Assembly: GCF_000425365.1 (NCBI RefSeq)
Contig: NZ_AUDH01000001.1
Location: 433,888 to 497,887 of the forward strand
Direction of reading: 5' to 3'
Length of the DNA stretch: 64,000 nucleotides
Source: Rubritepida flocculans DSM 14296
Lineage (GTDB): Bacteria; Pseudomonadota; Alphaproteobacteria; Acetobacterales; Acetobacteraceae
This document shows positions 1 through 10,889 of this stretch, in pieces; position 1 is the first letter of the stretch; the number at the start of each line of letters is the position of its first letter. Both the position numbers and the translations under genes were made by a program. The notes below the pieces were generated by a model. The model was not told the DNA's origin. It saw only the letters and a program-made list of their open reading frames with translations, and ran no database searches.

Positions 1-730
1 CCCGCACGCGCCGCACCGCCTCGCGCAGCGAGAGGCTGCCGAAGGCGAGGTGCGGCGAGAGGCGCGAGCACACCCGCCCCGCCGTGAGCGGCGAGGACAT
101 GCCGCGCCGATACTCCGACCCGCGCCCGGCGAGGAAGGACTCGAGCAGCCCGAGCGCCGCCGCGCGCCCGGCGGGCTGCGGCCTGGCGAGCCCATCCGCG
201 GGATTCCAGGCGCAGGGTTCTTCGGGGATCTCGCCCTCCGGCTCCTCCGTGCAGGGGATGAGGCCGCGCGGCGGGGCGAGCGGCGGCGCGTCCATCTGCG
301 CCGCCACCCGCGCGGCCCAGTGGTCGCGATCGGCCAGGCGGCGGATCACGCCGGGCTGCGGCTGCTCCCGCCAGGGGATGCCATGGGCGCGGCAGAAGCG
401 CCCCACCGCGCGGTCCCGCGCATAGGTCCAGAGATTGCCCGTCTCCTCATGGCTGTGCAGGGCGGCGATGCCGTGGCGCGCGTGCAGGTCGGCCAGCACC
501 TCCACCGCCTCGCCTACCCGTACCACCAGGGGCAGGCCGAGGGCGGCGAGCCGCGCGCGCAGATCGGCCAGCGCGGCGCGGGCGAAGCGCCATTGCCGGG
601 GGCTCGCGTCCTCGCCGCGCCAGAAGGCGGGCTCGATCACGTGCAGGCAGAGCACCCGCCCGCGCGCCGCGCAGAGCGCCGCGTGGTCCTCCACGCGCAG
701 GTCACGCTTGAACCAGACCACCTCGATCAT
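1..730 (-). CDS. DNA photolyase/cryptochrome family protein (N-terminal part)
   Basis: This is the N-terminal ~243 residues of a flavoprotein of the photolyase/cryptochrome family; the C-terminal part lies beyond the left edge. Family members use FAD and blue light to split UV-induced pyrimidine dimers in DNA. The protein opens with MIEVVWFKRDLRVEDHAAL, the usual start of the Rossmann-like antenna domain, followed by HSHEETGNLWTYARD at residues 92-106. The last visible stretch, SRLSPHLAFGSLSLRE, is the beginning of the helical FAD-binding domain. The ATG at 730 directly precedes the family motif, and the next gene diverges from 782, so both promoters must fit in 51 bases. The FAD and lesion contacts are outside the window, so dimer specificity, or a cryptochrome role, cannot be decided. 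Confidence 0.88.
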   Translation of the reverse strand, partial: MIEVVWFKRDLRVEDHAALCAARGRVLCLHVIEPAFWRGEDASPRQWRFARAALADLRARLAALGLPLVVRVGEAVEVLADLHARHGIAALHSHEETGNLWTYARDRAVGRFCRAHGIPWREQPQPGVIRRLADRDHWAARVAAQMDAPPLAPPRGLIPCTEEPEGEIPEEPCAWNPADGLARPQPAGRAAALGLLESFLAGRGSEYRRGMSSPLTAGRVCSRLSPHLAFGSLSLREAVRRVR

Positions 731-781
731 CGCCCCGGGACATGTCAGCCTCGCGGCCTTTCGCAAGGGGAGATTCGCCGC

Positions 782-1555
782 ATGGAACTGCGCTGGGAGC
801 GGATGACGGCGCCGGAGCTGAAGGCGCGCTGCGCCGAGGGGGCGCTGCCCATCCTGCCCGTGGGCAGCCTGGAGCAGCACGGGCCGCACCTGCCGGTCTG
901 GACCGACAGTTTCCTGGCCCATGCGCTGGCGCTGGCCGCCGCCGGCCACCCCGAGGCCCCGCCCGCCGTGGTGCTGCCGCCCATGTGGCTCGGCCTTTCG
1001 GAGCATCACCTGCCCTTCAACGGCACCATCACGCTCGACTTCCCGGCCTTCCACGGCGTGATCCGCGGCGTGGCGCGCAGCCTGCGCGCGCAGGGCTGGG
1101 GGCGGCTGCTCATCCTCAACGGCCATGGCGGCAACATCGAGCCGCTCGCCGTCTCGGTGCGGGAGCTGGCGCATGAGCTCGCCATGCCCATCGTCGCCAC
1201 CTCCTGGCCCAGCGTCGCGCCGGCCGAGATCGCGGCGGCCCTGACCACCCAGCCCGGCATCCAGCACGCCTGCGAGGGCGAGACCTCGCTCTGGCTCGCG
1301 CTCGACGCCGGCCAGGTGCGCGAGGGGCGCATCGCCGAGGCGGCGGGCGGCAACGCGGGCGTGCAGGTTGCGGCCGGCTACAGCCGATTCCACTCCTTCG
1401 CCGAGCGCGCCCCGCGCACCGGCGTGCGCGGCGACCCCCGCGCCGCCACGGCCGCGAAGGGCGAGGCGATGATCGCCGCCATCGCCGCGCGGCTGGCCCG
1501 GGCGATGCACGACCCCGCCCTCTGGACCACGCCCGACCCGGTCTGGGGGCGCTGA
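782..1555 (+). CDS. Creatininase family amidohydrolase
   Basis: This 257-residue cytoplasmic protein belongs to the creatininase/MftE-like family of metal-dependent amide hydrolases. Diagnostic motifs are GSLEQHGPHLPVWTD at residues 28-42, which carries the metal-binding Glu, His and Asp, and NGHGGN near residue 115. A later EGETSLWLAL segment supplies another acidic ligand. The length fits the family (about 240-270). The ATG at 782 is chosen because the reading frame upstream of it is antisense to the divergent photolyase gene. The substrate is not evident: relatives act on creatinine, formamidopyrimidines or cofactor precursors. No creatine or creatinine pathway genes lie nearby, so creatininase activity itself should not be assumed. 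Confidence 0.88.
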   Translation: MELRWERMTAPELKARCAEGALPILPVGSLEQHGPHLPVWTDSFLAHALALAAAGHPEAPPAVVLPPMWLGLSEHHLPFNGTITLDFPAFHGVIRGVARSLRAQGWGRLLILNGHGGNIEPLAVSVRELAHELAMPIVATSWPSVAPAEIAAALTTQPGIQHACEGETSLWLALDAGQVREGRIAEAAGGNAGVQVAAGYSRFHSFAERAPRTGVRGDPRAATAAKGEAMIAAIAARLARAMHDPALWTTPDPVWGR

Positions 1556-1658
1556 CACGGGCCCGTCACATCGGGCTTGCCCCGGGGGGCGGCGGGGAGT
1601 AACCCGGGGCGCTGCCTCCGCTCTGCAAGGGGTTCGTCACATTTCCACCCTCGGCCTC

Positions 1659-2312
1659 ATGCCCGGCGACCGCGCCCACCCCCGCGCCGCGCTCGACGCG
1701 GATTCCGTGCGCGACGCCTATCGCCGCTGGGCTGGCATCTACGACGTGGTGTTCGGCGGCGTCTCCGCCCCCGGCCGCCGCCGCGCCGTGGCGGCGGTGA
1801 ACCGCCTGGCGCAGACCGCCGGCCGCCGCGTGCTGGAGGTGGGCGTGGGCACCGGCCTCGCCCTGCCTCATTACCGGCCGGAGCTCGAGGTGGTGGGCAT
1901 CGACCTCTCGCGCGACATGCTGCTCAAGGCGCAGGAGCGCGTGGCGAAGGAGCGCCTCTCCGCCGTGCACGGGCTGCTGGAGATGGACGCGGAGAACATG
2001 GCCTTCGCCGATGGCAGCTTCGACATCGCGGTGGCGATGTTCACCGCCTCGGTGGTGCCGGACGCGAAGAAGCTCTACGCCGAGATGGCGCGCGTGGTGC
2101 GGCCGGGCGGGCATCTGCTCTTCGTGAACCATTTCGCGGCGGATCGCGGCTTCCGCTGGTGGCTGGAGCGCAGCACCGCCCCCCTGGCGCGCATCCTGGG
2201 CTGGCACCCGGACTTCAAGCTGAGCGACATCTTCGGGCCCGAAACGCGCATCGAGCGGATGGAGCCCTGCCCGCCGCTCGCGCTGTTCACGCTGGTGGAG
2301 GTGCGGAGGTAG
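1659..2312 (+). CDS. PmtA-like class I SAM methyltransferase (phosphatidylethanolamine N-methyltransferase type)
   Basis: A 217-residue class I methyltransferase resembling the Rhodobacter-type PmtA enzymes that methylate phosphatidylethanolamine towards phosphatidylcholine. Visible features are AYRRWAGIYDVVFGGV near residue 20-35, typical of this group, the SAM-binding glycine motif VLEVGVGTG at about residues 54-62, the acidic end of beta-2 in GIDLSRDML, and the post-motif VRPGGHLLFVNHF. The length is typical. The gene follows the creatininase gene by about 100 bases on the same strand and may be independently transcribed. It converges on hutU. The family resemblance is good, but a menaquinone/ubiquinone-type methyltransferase cannot be fully excluded from sequence reading alone. 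Confidence 0.82.
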   Translation: MPGDRAHPRAALDADSVRDAYRRWAGIYDVVFGGVSAPGRRRAVAAVNRLAQTAGRRVLEVGVGTGLALPHYRPELEVVGIDLSRDMLLKAQERVAKERLSAVHGLLEMDAENMAFADGSFDIAVAMFTASVVPDAKKLYAEMARVVRPGGHLLFVNHFAADRGFRWWLERSTAPLARILGWHPDFKLSDIFGPETRIERMEPCPPLALFTLVEVRR

Positions 2313-2413
2313 TTTTCCGCGCCCTCAGGCGCCGGAGGGCCGCCTCCTCTCGGGGCGGGTTTCCGGTTCGGTTGTGAGGGTGCGTGGTGGGAAGGTGCGG
2401 GCCTCCGCCCGTA

Positions 2414-4084
<1,671 letters not shown>

Positions 4085-4092
4085 GCAGGCTC

Positions 4093-5328
4093 CTATTCGG
4101 CGATGGCGGGATTGGGCGCGGCGAGTTTCCGCGCCAGCGCGTCGGCGAGGCGGAAGGTGAAGGGGTTGAGCGCGATGGTGATGATGGCGGCGGCGAGGAT
4201 GAGGTCGCGCCCCGCCTCGGGCAGCACGCCCTCGGCGACGGCGAGCCCGGCGAGGATGAAGCTGAACTCCCCCACCTGCGCCAGCGAGGCGGCGATGATG
4301 AGCGACTGCCGCCGGTCCAGCCCGCGCAGCCGCGCGATGAGATAGGCCGCGCCCGTCTTGCCGATCAGCACGACGAAGACGGTGGCGGCGAGCGCCAGCG
4401 GCTCGCGCCAGAGGATGGTGGGGTCGAACAGCATCCCCACCGCCACGAAGAACAGCACCGCGAAGGCGTCGCGCAGCGGCAGGGTCTGCTCGGCCGCCTT
4501 GAGGCTGAGCGTGGACTGCCCCAGCACCAGCCCCGCCAGGAAGGCGCCCAGCGCGAAGGAGACGCCGAACAGCACATAGGCGAGGTAGGCGATGCCCAGC
4601 GCCGAGACGAGCGCGGCGAGCGAGAACAGCTCGCGCGAGCGCAGCCGCCCCACCCAGGAGAGCGCCCAGGGCAGGAAGCGCGCCCCCGCGACCAGCATCA
4701 GCGCCACGAAGGCCGCCACCTTGGCGAAGGTGAGCAGCACGGTCAGCGCCACGCCCTGCGCCCCGCCCAGCCCCGCCAGCAGGCCGACCGGCGCGCGCTC
4801 CTGCGTCACCGCGGCGAGGATGGGCACGAGGACGAGGGCGAGCACCATCGCCATGTCCTCCACCACCAGCCAGCCCACGGCGATGTGGCCGTGCACGGAG
4901 GCGAGCTCGCCGCGCTCGGTCAGCGCGCGCAGCAGCACCACCGTGGAGGCGACCGAGAGCGAGAAGCCGAAGACGAGGCCCGCCGCGTCGCTCCAGCCCA
5001 GCAGCTTCGCCAGCCCCCAGCCCAGCAGCGTGGCGCAGGACATCTGCAGGATGGCGCCCGGCAGCGCCACGCCCCGCGCATCGGCCAGCTCGCGCGGCGA
5101 GAAGTGCAGTCCCACGCCGAACATCAGCAGGATCACGCCGATCTCGGCGAGCTGCCCGGCGGCGGCCATGTCGCCCACGAAACCGGGCGTATGGGGGCCG
5201 ATCGCCATGCCGGCGAAGAGGTAGCCCACGATGGTGGGCAGCCGGATGGCGCGCGCCAGCAGGCCCAGCAGCAGCGCGAAGGTCAGCCCCAGCGCGATGG
5301 TGGCGATCAGCGCCGTCTCATGCGGCAT
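4093..5328 (-). CDS. Monovalent cation:proton antiporter (CPA2/KefB-YbaL type) lacking an RCK domain
   Basis: A 411-residue polytopic membrane protein with the sodium/hydrogen-exchanger fold of the CPA2 family. Typical signatures are [20 protein letters not shown] early in the protein, [28 protein letters not shown] and [13 protein letters not shown], all seen in KefB/KefC/YbaL relatives. It ends shortly after the last membrane helix with [14 protein letters not shown]. As I recall, the E. coli YbaL protein is about 150 residues longer, with a cytosolic TrkA-N (RCK) domain that senses nucleotides. The stop codon here is clean, so this is a short form, not an obvious frameshift. Its first codons overlap the end of the carboxypeptidase gene by 11 bases. 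The transported ion (K+ or Na+) is not determinable. Confidence 0.88.
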   Translation of the reverse strand: MPHETALIATIALGLTFALLLGLLARAIRLPTIVGYLFAGMAIGPHTPGFVGDMAAAGQLAEIGVILLMFGVGLHFSPRELADARGVALPGAILQMSCATLLGWGLAKLLGWSDAAGLVFGFSLSVASTVVLLRALTERGELASVHGHIAVGWLVVEDMAMVLALVLVPILAAVTQERAPVGLLAGLGGAQGVALTVLLTFAKVAAFVALMLVAGARFLPWALSWVGRLRSRELFSLAALVSALGIAYLAYVLFGVSFALGAFLAGLVLGQSTLSLKAAEQTLPLRDAFAVLFFVAVGMLFDPTILWREPLALAATVFVVLIGKTGAAYLIARLRGLDRRQSLIIAASLAQVGEFSFILAGLAVAEGVLPEAGRDLILAAAIITIALNPFTFRLADALARKLAAPNPAIAE

Positions 5329-6805
5329 GGAGGTAGCGCCCCGCCAGATGCTCCATGAAGTCCGCGGGGTCGAGCGGCTTGCCCGTCGCCGCCTGCAGCA
5401 GCGCCTGGAAGCCGAGCCGCGCGCCCTGCCCGTGCACGCGCGCGCGCAGGAAGCCGAGCAGCGGCGCGAAATCGCCCTCCGCCAGCGCCGCGTCGAGCCC
5501 CGGCTCGGCCGCGCGCGCCGCCTTCATGAGCTGCGCCGCCGCCATGGCCCCCAGCGTGTAGGAGGGGAAATAGCCGAACAGCCCGTCATGCCAGTGGATG
5601 TCCTGCAGGCAGCCGCGCGCGTCGTCGGGCGGGCGGATGCCGAGCAGCGCCTCGAGCCCCTCGGCCCAGGCGCCGGGCAGTTCGGCCACCTCGAGCCCGC
5701 CCGCGATCATCGCGCGCTCCAGCCGGAAGCGCAGGATGACATGGGCGGGATAGGTCATCTCGTCCGCGTCCACGCGGATGAAGCCGCGCTCCACCCGCCG
5801 CCACAGCCGCGCGAGGTTGGCGGGCGCATAGGGCGCGGCCTCGCCGCCGAAATGGGCGTGCAGCAGCGGGCCGAGGAAGGCGAGGAAGGCGTCGCTGCGG
5901 CAGGCCTGCATCTCGATGATGAGGCTCTGCGATTCGTGCACCGCCATGCCGGCGTTGCCGCCCACCGGCTGGCGGGCGAAGGCGGCGGGCAGGCCGCGCT
6001 CGTAGAGGGCGTGGCCCGTCTCGTGCAGCACGCCGAGCAGCGCCTTCGCGACATTCGCCTCGTCGTAGAAGGTGGTGATGCGCACATCGGCCGGCGTGCC
6101 GCCGCAGAAGGGGTGCAGGCTTTCGTCGAGGCGCGAATGATCTTCCTCCAGCCCGAGCCGCAGCGAGAGGGCGCGGCAGAGCGCGCGCTGCGCCGCCACC
6201 GGGAAGGGGCCGGGCAGGGGGAGCGGCGCGGGCTTGCGCGCCTCGGCTTCCTCCGCGCGCGGCAGGGCCTCGCGCAGCCAGGCCTCATAGGCGGCGAAGA
6301 CGGGCTCCACCTCGGCGGCCGTCACGCCGGGCTGGTAGCCCTCCATCAGCGCGTCATAGGGCGAGAGGCCGGTGGCGGCGGCGAGGGCCTGGGCCGTCTC
6401 GCGCTGGAGCTTCACCACCTCGGCCAGGGCGGGGCGCACCCGCGCGAAGTCGGAGGCCGCCTTCGCCTCGCGCCAGAGCTTCTCGCAGGCCGAATTGGCG
6501 CGCGCCGTCGCCTCCACCAGCGCGGTGGGCAGGGCGGTGGCGCGCCGATGCGCGCGGCGGATCAGCGCGAGATTCGCGGCCTGCCAGGGATCCTCCGCCG
6601 CGGCTTCGGCGAGGTCGTTCGCCACCTCGGGCGCGGTCATCAGCTCGTGCGCCAGCCCGGCGAGGGTGGCGAGCTGCTCGCCGCGCGCCGCCGCGCCGCC
6701 GCGGGGCATCATGGTCGCCGCGTCCCAGTGCAGCACGGCCTCGGCCTCGCCCAGGGCGGCGATGCGCGCGGCGCGCTCGGCGAGGCGGCGATAGGCGGCG
6801 TTCAT
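5318..6805 (-). CDS. Carboxypeptidase M32 (carboxypeptidase Taq family)
   Basis: A 495-residue cytoplasmic zinc metallocarboxypeptidase of MEROPS family M32, which trims C-terminal residues from peptides. The zinc-binding HEXXH appears as LHETGHALYERGLP near residue 262, followed by the family segment GNAGMAVHESQSLIIE, where HES contributes the third ligand. The N-terminal EAVLHWDAATMMPRGG and the C-terminal ending AGRYLHAA are also typical. The frame stays open upstream to 7045, but that part is antisense-type sequence within surf1; ATG 6805 gives the standard N-terminus and overlaps the surf1 stop as ATGA. Translational coupling with surf1 upstream and the antiporter downstream suggests one transcript. 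Confidence 0.95.
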   Translation of the reverse strand: MNAAYRRLAERAARIAALGEAEAVLHWDAATMMPRGGAAARGEQLATLAGLAHELMTAPEVANDLAEAAAEDPWQAANLALIRRAHRRATALPTALVEATARANSACEKLWREAKAASDFARVRPALAEVVKLQRETAQALAAATGLSPYDALMEGYQPGVTAAEVEPVFAAYEAWLREALPRAEEAEARKPAPLPLPGPFPVAAQRALCRALSLRLGLEEDHSRLDESLHPFCGGTPADVRITTFYDEANVAKALLGVLHETGHALYERGLPAAFARQPVGGNAGMAVHESQSLIIEMQACRSDAFLAFLGPLLHAHFGGEAAPYAPANLARLWRRVERGFIRVDADEMTYPAHVILRFRLERAMIAGGLEVAELPGAWAEGLEALLGIRPPDDARGCLQDIHWHDGLFGYFPSYTLGAMAAAQLMKAARAAEPGLDAALAEGDFAPLLGFLRARVHGQGARLGFQALLQAATGKPLDPADFMEHLAGRYLHAA

Positions 6806-7518
6806 GCGTCCCTCCAGCGGCGGCGCGCCCAGAGCGCGAAGACGGCGATCCAGGCCAGCGCCAGCCCGTACCATGTCAGCGCATAGCCGAGATGCGGGTT
6901 GCGCGGCTGCGGAAAACCGCGCTGCGGATCGGGCAGCGGGCCGCGCGCGGGGGCGGGGGCCTGGCCGAAGCCGCCCTCGGCGCGCGGGGGGCCGGGCTGC
7001 ACCACCACGAGCGCATAGGCCGGCGCCTCGGGCGCGCCCAGCCACGCGGCGATGGCGCGCGGGTCGAAGGTGAGGAAGCGGGCGCGCGCCAAGTCATCGG
7101 CCGGGGCGAGGAGGCCGCGCCGCTCCGCCGGGCGCGCGTAGCCGGAGACGGTGACCTGCCCCTCCGGCCGCTCGATGGCGCCGCCCTCGAAGGGGGCCCA
7201 GCCGCGCTCGACCAGCAGGGGCGGCGCGCCCTCGCGCTCCAGCACCGCGATCAGCGCGCCGCCGAGGGTGCTGCCGCGCACCTCGAGGCCGAGGAAGGCC
7301 TCCGCGCCCGGGCGGAAGCGGCCGGTGGCGGTGATGTGCGCGAAGGGGGCGGGCGCGGGGCCCGCCGGCACGGGCGGCGCGGCCTGGGCGGCGGCGAGCT
7401 CGGCCAGCAGGGCCGTTTTCCAGTGCAGGCGCTGCACCTGCCAGGTGCCGAGCCCGAGCAGCAGCGCCAGCACGGGCAGGGCGAGGAAGCTTGGAAGGAT
7501 CAGCCGGCGCCAGCGCAT
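6802..7518 (-). CDS. SURF1 family cytochrome oxidase assembly protein
   Basis: SURF1 proteins are inner-membrane factors that help insert haem a into aa3-type cytochrome c oxidase. This 238-residue protein has the expected two-helix topology: an N-terminal membrane segment LPVLALLLGLGTWQVQRL, where GTWQxxRxxWK is the family hallmark, and a C-terminal helix YGLALAWIAVFALWARRR. Between them lies the periplasmic domain with FLGLEVRGSTLGGALI and LLVERGWAPFEGG. The segment RNPHLGYALTWYGLA matches the conserved HLxYAxTWY motif before the last helix. Unlike in many alphaproteobacteria, no cox structural genes are adjacent. The gene starts the minus-strand run surf1, M32 peptidase, antiporter, hutU. 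Confidence 0.95.
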   Translation of the reverse strand: MRWRRLILPSFLALPVLALLLGLGTWQVQRLHWKTALLAELAAAQAAPPVPAGPAPAPFAHITATGRFRPGAEAFLGLEVRGSTLGGALIAVLEREGAPPLLVERGWAPFEGGAIERPEGQVTVSGYARPAERRGLLAPADDLARARFLTFDPRAIAAWLGAPEAPAYALVVVQPGPPRAEGGFGQAPAPARGPLPDPQRGFPQPRNPHLGYALTWYGLALAWIAVFALWARRRWRDA

Positions 7519-7581
7519 CCCGGGCTGGCTAGCAGAAGCGGCGCGAGGCGGGGAGGCCGCCCCGCGCCGGAACGCGCAAGA

Positions 7582-8574
7582 TCAGTCCGCGAACTGGCCG
7601 GCCGCCTGGATGATCGGCCGCCAGCGCGCCACATCCGCCTCCCAGAAGCGGCGGTGCGCGGCGGGGGTGGCCTTGTCCTGCTCCACCGGCGCGGTGCCGA
7701 GATCGGCGAAGCGGCGCACCAGCGCCGGGTCGCGCAGCGCGACCTGCAGGGCGCGCGAGAGGCGGTTCACGATCTCGGCCGGGGTGCCGCGCGGGGCGTA
7801 GAGCCCGTGCCACACGCTCACCTCGAAATTGGGCAGGCCAGCCTCGCGCGCCGTCGGCAGGTCGGGCAGGGCGGCGACGCGGCTGTTCGTCGTCACCGCG
7901 AAGGCGCGGATGGTGCCGGCGCGGATCTGCTCGGTGGTGTTGGTGGTCTGGTCGCACATGAGGTCCACCGTGCCGGCGACCAGGTCGTTCATGGCGGGGC
8001 CGGTGCCGCGATAGGGGACGGTGGTCAGGCGCACGTTCAGCGCCGACTGGAACAGCAGCCCGCAGAGGTGCGAGGCCGCGCCGATGCCGGCGTTGGCGAG
8101 GTTGATGCGCTCCCCCTCGCGACGGACCAGCGCGATCAGCTCCTGCAGGTTGTTCGCCTGGATCCCGCGCTTGGCCACGATGGTCATCGGCACCTCGGTG
8201 ATGAGGCCGATGGTCTCGAAGCCGTTGATCGGATCATAGGCGAGGCGGCGGTAGAGCGTGGGGATGGTGCTCATGCCGATGTGGTGCACGAGCAGCGTGT
8301 AGCCGTCCGGCCGGGCCTGGGCGGTGCGCTGCGCGCCGAGCGTGCCGCCCGCGCCGCCCACGTTCTCGACCACCACGGTCGCGCCGAGGTCGCGCCCCAT
8401 GGCGTCGGCGACGAGGCGCGCCACCGTGTCCGTCGGGCCGCCGGCCGCGAAGGGGACGATGATGGTGATGGTGCGCGAGGGATAGGCCTGCGCGGAGGCG
8501 AGGCCCGGGGCGGCGAAGGGGGCGGCGAGGCCGGCGGCAAGGGCCGGCAGGGCGCGCCGGGTGGGGCGGAACAT
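7582..8574 (-). CDS. Bug family tripartite tricarboxylate transporter substrate-binding protein (copy 1)
   Basis: A 330-residue periplasmic solute receptor of the Bug/TctC family, which delivers carboxylates or other small acids to TctAB-type permeases. It has a secretion signal (arginines, then LPALAAGLAAPFAAPGLASAQA) and the mature protein begins YPSRTITIIVPFAAGGPTDT, the usual first strand and loop of Bug proteins. Further family motifs are VVVENVGGAGGTLG, LLVHHIGMSTIPTLY and VPYRGTGPAMNDLVAG. No tctA or tctB gene is nearby, a common situation for Bug receptors in Acetobacteraceae and Burkholderiales. It diverges from the TPR-methyltransferase gene; the 91-base gap must carry both promoters. 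The ligand is unknown. Confidence 0.95.
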   Translation of the reverse strand: MFRPTRRALPALAAGLAAPFAAPGLASAQAYPSRTITIIVPFAAGGPTDTVARLVADAMGRDLGATVVVENVGGAGGTLGAQRTAQARPDGYTLLVHHIGMSTIPTLYRRLAYDPINGFETIGLITEVPMTIVAKRGIQANNLQELIALVRREGERINLANAGIGAASHLCGLLFQSALNVRLTTVPYRGTGPAMNDLVAGTVDLMCDQTTNTTEQIRAGTIRAFAVTTNSRVAALPDLPTAREAGLPNFEVSVWHGLYAPRGTPAEIVNRLSRALQVALRDPALVRRFADLGTAPVEQDKATPAAHRRFWEADVARWRPIIQAAGQFAD

Positions 8575-8665
8575 GGGCTGTCTCCTCCGGATGACGATGC
8601 TGTTATGGCTTCTTGGTCATTTACATCGGGTTTGCAAGGCCGATGCGCGCGCATAGCTTCCTGTC

Positions 8666-9835
8666 ATGACCATCACGGCCGAAGAGCTGCTGCGCCGCGG
8701 CGTGGCGCGCCACCGCGAGGGGCGGATCGCCGAGGCGGAGAGCCTCTACCGCCGCGCCCTGCGCCTTGCTCCCCGCCACCCGGATGCGGAGAACCTGCTC
8801 GGCGTCATCGCGCTGCAGAAGGGCGAGGTGGCGGCGGCGCTCGACCATTCCGCCCGCGCCCTGGCCGCCGCGCCGGAGCAGCCCCTCTACCTCGCCAACC
8901 GCGGCGCGGCGCTGGCCGCGGCCGGGCGGCTGGCCGAGGCGGTGGAGGCGCTGCGCGCCGCCCTCGCGCAGAACCCGCAGGACGTGACGAGCCTGCGCAA
9001 CCTCGGCCAGGCGCTGACGGCGGGCGGCCAGGCCGAGGCCGCGCTGGCCCCGCTGCGCGCCGCCGCCGGGCTCGCGCCCGAGGCGCCGGAGGTCTGGCTC
9101 GCCCTCGCCCATGCCGCGCGCGAGGCCGGGGCGGTGAAGGAGGCGCGCGCCGCCGCCGAGCGCGTGAAGGGCCCGCTGGCCGAACAGGCGCGCTTCCTGC
9201 TCGCCGGGCTCGGGGCCGCGCCGCTGCCCGCCCGCGCCCCGGCCGCCTATGTGCGCGAGCTGTTCGACGCCTTCGCCCCCCGCTTCGATGCGGAGCTTTC
9301 GGGCGCGCTGGCCTACCGCACGCCCGCGCTGCTGGCGGGGATGCTCGCGCCCGGGCGGCGGGCGAAGGTGCTGGATCTCGGCTGCGGCACGGGGCTCTCG
9401 GGCGAGGCGCTGCGCCCCTTCGCGGCGCGGCTCGAGGGGCTCGACCTCTCGCCGCGCATGCTGGAGGCGGCGCGCGCCCGCGGTGTTTATGACGCGCTGC
9501 ACGAGGCGGATCTGCTCGATTTCCTGCCGCGCCGCCGCGCCGGCTACGAGCTGATCGCCGCGGCCGATGTGCTGAACTACCTGGGCGACCTCGCGCCCGC
9601 CTTCGCCGCGCTGCGCGCCGCGCTTCGCCCGGGCGGCGAGGCCCTGTTCAGCCTGGAGGCGGGCGAGGCCGAGGTGGCGCTGGGCGAGGGGCTGCGCTTC
9701 CGCCACAACCCCGACCACGCGGCCCGGCTGGCCGAGGCGGCGGGCTTCTCGGTCGCGCGGCGCGAGGCGGCGGCGCTGCGCCGCGAGAAGGGCGCGGAAG
9801 TGCCGGGGGTGCTGTTCCTGCTGCGGGGGGTGTAG
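8666..9835 (+). CDS. TPR domain fused to a class I SAM methyltransferase
   Basis: A 389-residue cytoplasmic protein with two modules. Residues 1 to about 165 are tetratricopeptide repeats: successive units show the A-x(3)-Y/L-x(2)-A spacing in HREGRIAEAESLYRRALRL, VIALQKGEVAAALDHSARA and LAAAGRLAEAVEALRAAL. From about residue 190 follows a methyltransferase domain with VLDLGCGTGLSGEAL as SAM motif I, LEGLDLSPRMLEAAR as motif II, and a LRPGGEALFSLEAGE loop. The order of domains matches TPR-methyltransferases whose targets are mostly unknown; the TPR part presumably recruits the substrate. The stop is one base from the accA stop on the other strand, so the two genes converge without a spacer. 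Confidence 0.9.
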   Translation: MTITAEELLRRGVARHREGRIAEAESLYRRALRLAPRHPDAENLLGVIALQKGEVAAALDHSARALAAAPEQPLYLANRGAALAAAGRLAEAVEALRAALAQNPQDVTSLRNLGQALTAGGQAEAALAPLRAAAGLAPEAPEVWLALAHAAREAGAVKEARAAAERVKGPLAEQARFLLAGLGAAPLPARAPAAYVRELFDAFAPRFDAELSGALAYRTPALLAGMLAPGRRAKVLDLGCGTGLSGEALRPFAARLEGLDLSPRMLEAARARGVYDALHEADLLDFLPRRRAGYELIAAADVLNYLGDLAPAFAALRAALRPGGEALFSLEAGEAEVALGEGLRFRHNPDHAARLAEAAGFSVARREAAALRREKGAEVPGVLFLLRGV

Positions 9836-9836
9836 A

Positions 9837-10793
9837 TCAGGCCACCGCCTGCCGGCCCATCTCCAGGAACTTCTCGCGCCGCTGCGCCTTGAGCGTCGCG
9901 CCGTCCAGGCGGGTGAGCGCCTCCAGCGCCGCCGCCACCGCCTCGCCCACCGCCTGCACCGTGGCCTCGGGGTCGCGATGGGCGCCGCCGAGCGGCTCGG
10001 CCACCACCTGGTCGATGAGCGCGAGGCGCTTGAGATCCTCCGCCGTCAGGCGCAGGGCCTCGGCGGCCTGGGGGGCGAGGGAGGCATCGCGCCAGAGGAT
10101 GGAGGCGCAGCCCTCGGGGCTGATCACGGAATAGATCGCGTGCTCCAGCATCAGCACCCGGTCGGCGGTGGCGAGCGCGATGGCCCCGCCCGAGCCGCCC
10201 TCGCCGATGATGGTGGCGACGAAGGGCACCGGGGCGGCCAGCCCCGCCTCGATGGAGCGCGCGATGGCCTCGGCCTGGCCGCGCGCCTCGGCCTCGATCC
10301 CCGGGAAGGCGCCCGAGGTGTCCACGAAGGAGAGGATGGGCAGCTCGAAGCGCCCGGCCAGCTCCATGATGCGCCGCGCCTTGCGGTAGCCCTCGGGCTT
10401 GGCCATGCCGAAATTGTGCTTCACGCGGGTGTCGGTGTCGCGCCCCTTCTCGGTGCCCAGCACCGCCACGGGCCGGCCGCGGAAGCGGCCCAGCCCCCCG
10501 ATCACCGCCGCGTCGTCGGCGAAGGCGCGGTCTCCGGCCAAGGGCGTCCATTCCTCGATCAGCCCCGCCACGTAGTCGAGGCATTTCGGCCGCTCGGGGT
10601 GGCGGGCCACCTGGGCCTTCTGCCAGGGGGTGAGCTTCGCGTAGGTCGCGGCGAGCAGCTTCTCGGCCTTGTCGCGCAGCCGCTCGATCTCCTCGCCGAG
10701 CTCGAGCCCGCCCGCCTCGTTGGTGCGGCGCAGCTCCTCGAGCTTGCCCTCCAGCTCGGCGATCGGCTTCTCGAAATCCAGGAAATGACGCAT
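9837..10793 (-). CDS. accA: Acetyl-CoA carboxylase carboxyltransferase subunit alpha
   Basis: AccA together with AccD transfers the carboxyl group from biotin-BCCP to acetyl-CoA, producing malonyl-CoA for fatty acid synthesis. The 318-residue length is standard. The N-terminus MRHFLDFEKPIAELEGKLEE is the usual coiled helical start. Further AccA hallmarks are RHPERPKCLDYV, KGRDTDTRVKHNFGMAKPEG, FVDTSGAFPGIEAEARGQAE and GEGGSGGAIALATADRVLML. ATG 10793 is picked because it begins the conserved N-terminus; the frame is open much further upstream only because it runs antisense to the aminotransferase gene. The gene diverges from the aminotransferase, sharing a 96-base intergenic region. accB, accC and accD are not in the window. 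Confidence 0.97.
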   Translation of the reverse strand: MRHFLDFEKPIAELEGKLEELRRTNEAGGLELGEEIERLRDKAEKLLAATYAKLTPWQKAQVARHPERPKCLDYVAGLIEEWTPLAGDRAFADDAAVIGGLGRFRGRPVAVLGTEKGRDTDTRVKHNFGMAKPEGYRKARRIMELAGRFELPILSFVDTSGAFPGIEAEARGQAEAIARSIEAGLAAPVPFVATIIGEGGSGGAIALATADRVLMLEHAIYSVISPEGCASILWRDASLAPQAAEALRLTAEDLKRLALIDQVVAEPLGGAHRDPEATVQAVGEAVAAALEALTRLDGATLKAQRREKFLEMGRQAVA

Positions 10794-10889
10794 GGCGCAG
10801 CGGCGCATAGCGCAACCGTGACGGTCTGGCGACTGCGGGGGGCGGGGCCTATGGTTCACACCCTTTTTCCCGTCTTTGCAGGAACGCCC

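Noticed and set aside
782..1555. Creatinine degradation pathway.
   Set aside because: Only a family-level match for one gene is present; no creatinase or sarcosine oxidase genes adjoin.
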